From Rhipicephalus microplus (Eukaryota; Arthropoda; Arachnida; Ixodida; Ixodidae), in the NCBI RefSeq assembly GCF_043290135.1, contig NC_134701.1:5486001-5550000 (forward strand): a DNA stretch of 64,000 nt, given 5' to 3'. Within the stretch, counting starts at the first letter, position 1, and each line of letters opens with the position of its first letter. The translations under genes and the position numbers were made by a program. Below are positions 60,093 to 64,000 of this stretch, piece by piece. The notes beneath the pieces are model-generated. The model saw nothing but the letters and a program-made list of their open reading frames with translations, was not told where the DNA came from and ran no database searches.

Positions 60093-61345
60093 GTGCTCCG
60101 CTTTTTTTCTTTGGGCTGATGGCTCTGGAGAAATGTTCTGACGGTGGTGAGAGCGGAGCACGACTGTCTCCGTGGCGCAATTGGCTAGCGCGATCGGCTG
60201 TTAACCGAAACGTTGGAGGTACGAGCCCATCCGGTGGAGGTGCGGCGCTTTTTTTTTTCTTTGGGCTGATAGCTTTGAAGATAAGTTCAGATGGTGGTGA
60301 GAGTGGAGAACGACTGTCTCCGTGGCGCAATTGGCTAGCGCGATCGGCTGTTAACCGAAAGGTTGGAGGTTCAAGCCCACCCGGTGGTGGTGCGGCGCTT
60401 TTTTTCCTTTGGGCTGATAGCTCTGAAGAAATCTGACGGTGGTGAGAGTGGAGCACGACTGTCTTCGTGGCGAAATTGGCTATGCGATACGGCTGTTAAC
60501 TGAAAGGATGGAGGTTGGAGCCCTCCCGGGAGTGGTGTGTTGCTTTTTTATTTTGGGCTGATAGCTTTGAAAATATGTTCTCATGGTGGTGAGTGTGGAG
60601 TAGGACTGTCTCCCTGGCGCAATTGGCTAGCGCGATCGGCTGTTAACCGAAAGGTTGGAGGTACGAGCCCACCCGGTGGAGGTGCGGCACTTTCTTTTCT
60701 TTGGACTGATAGCTTTGAAGATATGTTCTGATGGTGGTGAGAGTGGAGCACGACTGTCTTCGTAGCGCGTTGGCTAGCGCGATCGGCTGTTAACCGAGAG
60801 GTTGGAGGTGCGAGCCCACCCGGTGGTGGTGCGGCGATTTTTTTCCCTTGGGCTGATAGCTCTGAAGAAATGTTCTGACGGTGGTGAGAGTGGAGCAGGA
60901 CTGTCTCCGTGGCGCAATTGGCTACCGCGATCGGCTGTTAACCGAAATGTTGGAGGTACTAGCCCACCCGGTGGAGGTGTGGCGCTTTTTTTCTTTGGGC
61001 TGATAGCTTTGAAGATATGTTCTGATGGTGGTGAAAGTGGAGAACGACTGTCTCCGTGGCGCAATTGGCTAGAGCGATCGGCTGTTAACCGAAAGGTTGG
61101 ATGTTCGAGCCCTCCCGGGAGTGGTGTGTTGCTTTTTTTTCTTTTGGCTGATAGCTTCGAAGATATGTTCTGATACTGGTGAGAGTGGAGCAGGACTGTC
61201 TCCGTGGCGCAATTGGCTAGCGCGATCGGCTGTTAACCGAAAGGTTGGAGGTACGAGCCCACCCAGTGGAGGTGCGGCGCTTTCTTTTCTTTGGACTGAT
61301 AGCATTGAAGATATGTTCTGATGGTGGTGAGAGTGGAGCACGACT

Positions 61346-61419
61346 GTCTTCGTGGCGCGATTGGCTAGCGCGATCGGCGCTTAACCGAGAGGTTGGAGGT
61401 TCGAGCCCACCCGGTGGTG
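61346..61419 (+). pseudogene. CGCTTAA-loop unit (nominal CTT, no U33)
   Basis: The nominal anticodon is at 61,380-61,382. It is the same subtype as 15,319. Confidence 0.48.
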
Positions 61420-61638
61420 GTGCGGCGATTTTTTTCCTTTGGGCTGATAGCTCTGAAGAAATATTCTGACGGTGGTGAGAGTGAAGCACGACTGTCTCCA
61501 TGGCGCAATTGGCTATGCGATCGGCTGTTAACTGAAAGGTTGGAGGCTCGAGCCCTCCCGGGAGTGGTGTGTTGCTTTTTTTTCGGTGCTGATAGCTTTG
61601 AAGATATATTCTGATGTTGGTGAGAGTGGAGCAGGACT

Positions 61639-61712
61639 GTCTCCGTGGCGCAATTGGCTAGCGCGATCGGCTCTTAACCGAAAGGTTGGAGGTACGAGCC
61701 CTCCCGGGAGTG
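61639..61712 (+). tRNA. Second CUU subtype, copy 7
   Basis: CTT is at 61,673-61,675, with a perfect T stem. The trailer is GTGCGGCGC with T7, instead of the GTGCGGTGC seen in other copies. Confidence 0.5.
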
Positions 61713-62368
61713 GTGCGGCGCTTTTTTTCCTTTGAGCTGATAGCTCTGAAGAAATCTTCTGACGGTGGTGAGAGTGGATCACGACTGTCTTCGTGGCGCA
61801 ATTGGCTATGCGATCGGCTGTTAACTGAAAGGTTGGAGGTTCGAGCCCTCGCGGGAGTGGTGTGTTGCTTTTTTAGGGGGCTGATAGCTTTAAAGATATG
61901 TTCTGATGGTGGTGAGAGTGGAGCAGGACTGTCTCCGTGGCGCAATTGGCTAGTGCGATCGGCTGTTAACCGAGAGGTTGGAGGTTCGAGCCCACCCGGT
62001 GGTGGTGCGGCGATTTTTTTCCTTTGGGCTGATAGCTCTGAAAAAATGTTCTGACGGTGGTGAGAGTGGAGCACGACTGTCTCCATGGCGCAATTGGCTA
62101 TGCGATCGGCTGTTAACTGAATGGTTGGAGGTTCGAGCCCTCCCGGGAGTGGTGTGTTGCTTTTTTTGGGCTGATAGCTTTGAAGATATGTTTTGATGGT
62201 GGTGAGAGTGGAGCACGACTGTCTCCCTGGCGCAATTGGCTAGTGCGATCGGCTGTTAACCGAAAGGTTGGAGGTTCGAGCCCACCTGGTGGTGGTGCGG
62301 CGCTTTTTTTTCTTTGGGCTGATAGCTTTGAAGATATGTTCTGATGGTTGTGAGAGTGGAGCACGACT

Positions 62369-62442
62369 ATCTCCGTGGCGCAATTGGCTAGCGCGATCGG
62401 CTCTTAACCGAAAGGTTGGAGTTACGAGCCCACCCGGTGGTG
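62369..62442 (+). tRNA. CUU-anticodon marker unit, copy 13
   Basis: CTT is at 62,403-62,405. The full train of following units is present again, with GTT (not GCT) in the CTAACGCGATTGG unit. Confidence 0.55.
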
Positions 62443-63983
62443 GTGCTCCGCTTTTTTTCTTTGGGCTGATGGCTCTGGAGAAATGTTCTGACGGTGGTGA
62501 GAGCGGAGCACGACTGTCTCCGTGTCGCAATTGGCTAGCGCGATCGGCTGTTAACCGAAACGTTGGAGGTACGTGCCCTCCCGGGAGTGGTGTGTTGCTT
62601 TTTATTTTTTGGGCTGATAGCTTTGAAGATATGTTCTGAAGGTGGTGAGAGTGGAGCAGGACTGTCTCCGTGGCGCAATTGGCTAACGCGATTGGCTGTT
62701 AACCGAAAGATTGGAGCTACGAGCCCTCCCGGGAGTGGTGTGTTGCTTTTTTTATTTCGGGCTGATAGCTATGAAGATATGTTCTGATGGTGGTGAGAGT
62801 GGAGCACGACTGTCTCCGTGGCGCAATAGGCTAGCGCGATCGGCTGTTAACCGAAAGGTTGGAGGTACGAGCCCACGCAGTGGTGGTGCGGCGCTTTTTT
62901 TTCTTTGGGCTGATAGCTTTGAAGATATGTTCTGATGGTGGTCAGAGTGGAACACGACTGTGTCTGTGGCGCAATTGGCTATTCGATCGGCTGTTAACTG
63001 GAAAGTTGGATGTTCGAGCCCTCCCGGGAGTGGTGTAATGCTTTTTTTTCTTTGGGCTGATAGCTTCGAAGATATGTTCTGATGGTGGTGAGAGTGGAGC
63101 AGGACTGTTTTTGTGGCGCAATTGGCTACCGCGATTGGCTGTTAACCGAAAGGTTGGAGGTACGAGCGCACCCGGTAAAGGTGCGGCGCTTTTTTTTCTT
63201 TGGGCTGATAGCTTTGAAGATATGTTCTGATGGTGGTGAGAGTGGAGCACGACTGTCTCCGTGGCGCAATTGGCTAGCGCGATCGGCTGTTAACCGAAGG
63301 GTTGGAAGTTCGAGCCCACCTGGTTGTGGTGCGGTGCTTTTTTTCCTTTGGGCTGATAGCTCTGAAGAAATCTTCTGGCGGTGGTGAGAGTGGAGCACGA
63401 CTGTCTCCGTGGCGCAATTTGCTAGCGCGATCGGCTGTTAACCGAAAGGTTGGAGGTACGAGCCCACACAGTGGTGGTGCGGCGCTTTTTTTTCTTTGGG
63501 CTGATAGCTCTGAAGAAATGTTCTGACGGTGGTGAGAGTGGAGCACGACTGTCTCCGTGGCGCAATTGGCTATGCGAAAGGCTGTTAACCGGAAGGTGTG
63601 AGGTTCGAGTCCTCCCGGGAGTGGTGTGTTGCTTTTTTTTGTTCTGATAGCTTTGAAGATATGTTCTGATGGTGGTGAGAGTGGAGCAGGACTGTCTCCA
63701 TGGCGCAATTGGCTAGCGCGATCGGCTGTTAACCGAAAGGTTGGAGATACGAGCCCACCCGGTGGTGGTGCGGCGCTTTTTTTGGGGGGCTGATAGCTCT
63801 GAAGAAATCTTCTGACGGTGGTGAGAGTGGAGCACGACTGTCTCCATGGCGCAATTGGCTATGCGATCGGCTGTTAACTGAAAGGTTGGAGATTAGAGCC
63901 CTCGCGGGAGTGGTGTGTTGCTTTTTTTGGGGGCTGATAGCTTTAAAGATATGTTCTGATGGTGGTGAGAGTGGAGCAGGACT

Positions 63984-64000
63984 GTCTCCGTGGCGCAATT
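63984..64000 (+). tRNA. tRNA-Asn-like unit cut by the window end
   Basis: Only GTCTCCGTGGCGCAATT is inside the window. It is in step with the preceding units, so the array continues to the right. Confidence 0.6.

Larger units (their letters stand above)
60019..62368 (+). repeat. CUU-phased higher-order repeat 12 (2,350 bp, 16 units)
   Basis: This is a short segment between markers at 60,019 and 62,369, largely a rearranged copy of variants at 54-56 kb. Confidence 0.65.
1..64000 (+). repeat. Tandem array of ~147-148 bp tRNA-Asn-like units (about 435 copies)
   Basis: The same unit recurs from the first to the last base without interruption and always on the + strand. Starts of successive tRNA-like regions at 23, 171, 320, 468, 616 and 762 show the 146-149 bp step. 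A unit consists of a 72-74 nt tRNA-Asn-like region, a short GC-rich trailer, an oligo-T run and a spacer with the conserved words CTGATAGCT and GATATGTTCTGATGGTGGTG. It ends with GAGAGTGGAGCACGACT (or GCAGGACT) abutting the next tRNA start. No stretch over 300 bases lacks a unit. The CGATCGG-CTGTTAAC core is the most conserved part and carries PvuI (CGATCG) and HpaI (GTTAAC) sites in most copies. The ~435 count is length divided by period, not a full enumeration. Alternatives are a functional tRNA-Asn cluster or a satellite derived from tRNA-Asn; the poor acceptor stems favour the second, at least for most copies. Confidence 0.97.

Noticed and set aside
1..64000. CRISPR array
   Set aside because: The period is regular, but the whole ~147 bp unit is repeated with no short repeat and unique spacers, and there are no cas genes. 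The unit is a recognisable tRNA.
1..64000. tRNA-derived SINE family
   Set aside because: Units are head-to-tail without target-site duplications, and no poly-A or LINE-like tail follows. The sequence after the T-run is a constant spacer, so this is tandem amplification, not retroposition.
1..64000. 5S rRNA or U-snRNA tandem array
   Set aside because: The conserved region contains a tRNA A box, B box, GTT anticodon loop and T loop. Nothing resembles 5S or U6 internal sequences.
1..64000. Bacterial or organellar tRNA array
   Set aside because: CCA is not encoded, the body is the eukaryotic cytosolic tRNA-Asn type, and oligo-T terminators follow each unit. No bacterial promoters or operon structure were seen.

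Overview
The whole window is one uninterrupted, head-to-tail tandem array of a ~147-148 bp unit, all in the same (+) orientation. I see no ordinary protein-coding gene, no transposon and no unique sequence anywhere in it. Each unit has a 72-74 nt region that reads as a eukaryotic-type tRNA-Asn (anticodon GTT): an intact-looking A box (TGGCGCAATTGG), a B box (GGTTCGAGCCC or a close variant), a D arm, a GTT anticodon loop and a T arm. A T-run of about 5-9 T's, the form of an RNA polymerase III terminator, follows ~10 nt later. The rest is a ~60 nt spacer ending in a conserved GAGAGTGGAGCA(C/G)GACT just before the next unit. 64,000 / ~147 gives about 435 units. The first and last units are cut by the window ends, so the array extends both ways.

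The organism is a eukaryote, because the promoter boxes are internal, CCA is not encoded, the tRNA-Asn body is of the cytosolic eukaryotic kind and the terminators are oligo-T. Animal-type tRNA-Asn genes are the closest match I can recall, but I cannot name a species. The acceptor stem is poor in every unit I examined and many units have stem or anticodon changes. The array may therefore be a tRNA-derived satellite, a reservoir of Pol III-transcribed pseudo-tRNAs, or a mixture with a few working genes.

Layout. From 1 to ~17 kb is a mosaic of unit subtypes, including a ~4.7 kb higher-order repeat (2.75-7.45 kb, repeated at 7.45-11.38 kb with four units missing). From 17.08 kb to the end, a marker unit with anticodon CTT (Lys-like) recurs 13 times. 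It phases a series of longer higher-order repeats of 1.3-4.8 kb, each close to a whole number of ~147 bp units. A nearly perfect 2,944 bp (20-unit) tandem duplication lies at ~47.27-53.16 kb, with its junction inside an anticodon region. A GCT-anticodon (Ser-like) variant is confined to 36.7-52.3 kb. Other anticodon variants (GGT, TTT, ATT, and CTT with G at position 33) occur in smaller numbers.

Units fall into two 3' classes. In class R the T stem pairs perfectly (GGAGG/CCTCC) and the sequence continues CGGGAGTG. In class M the 3' T-stem strand is CCACC, giving an A-A mismatch, and continues CGGTGG(T/A)G. There are several 5' classes, defined by the D arm: CTAGCGCG, CTACCGCG, CTATGCG and CTATTCG. 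Chimeras between classes switch in the conserved core around the anticodon, as expected from unequal exchange or gene conversion. The many open reading frames are by-products of the repeat and are not annotated as genes.
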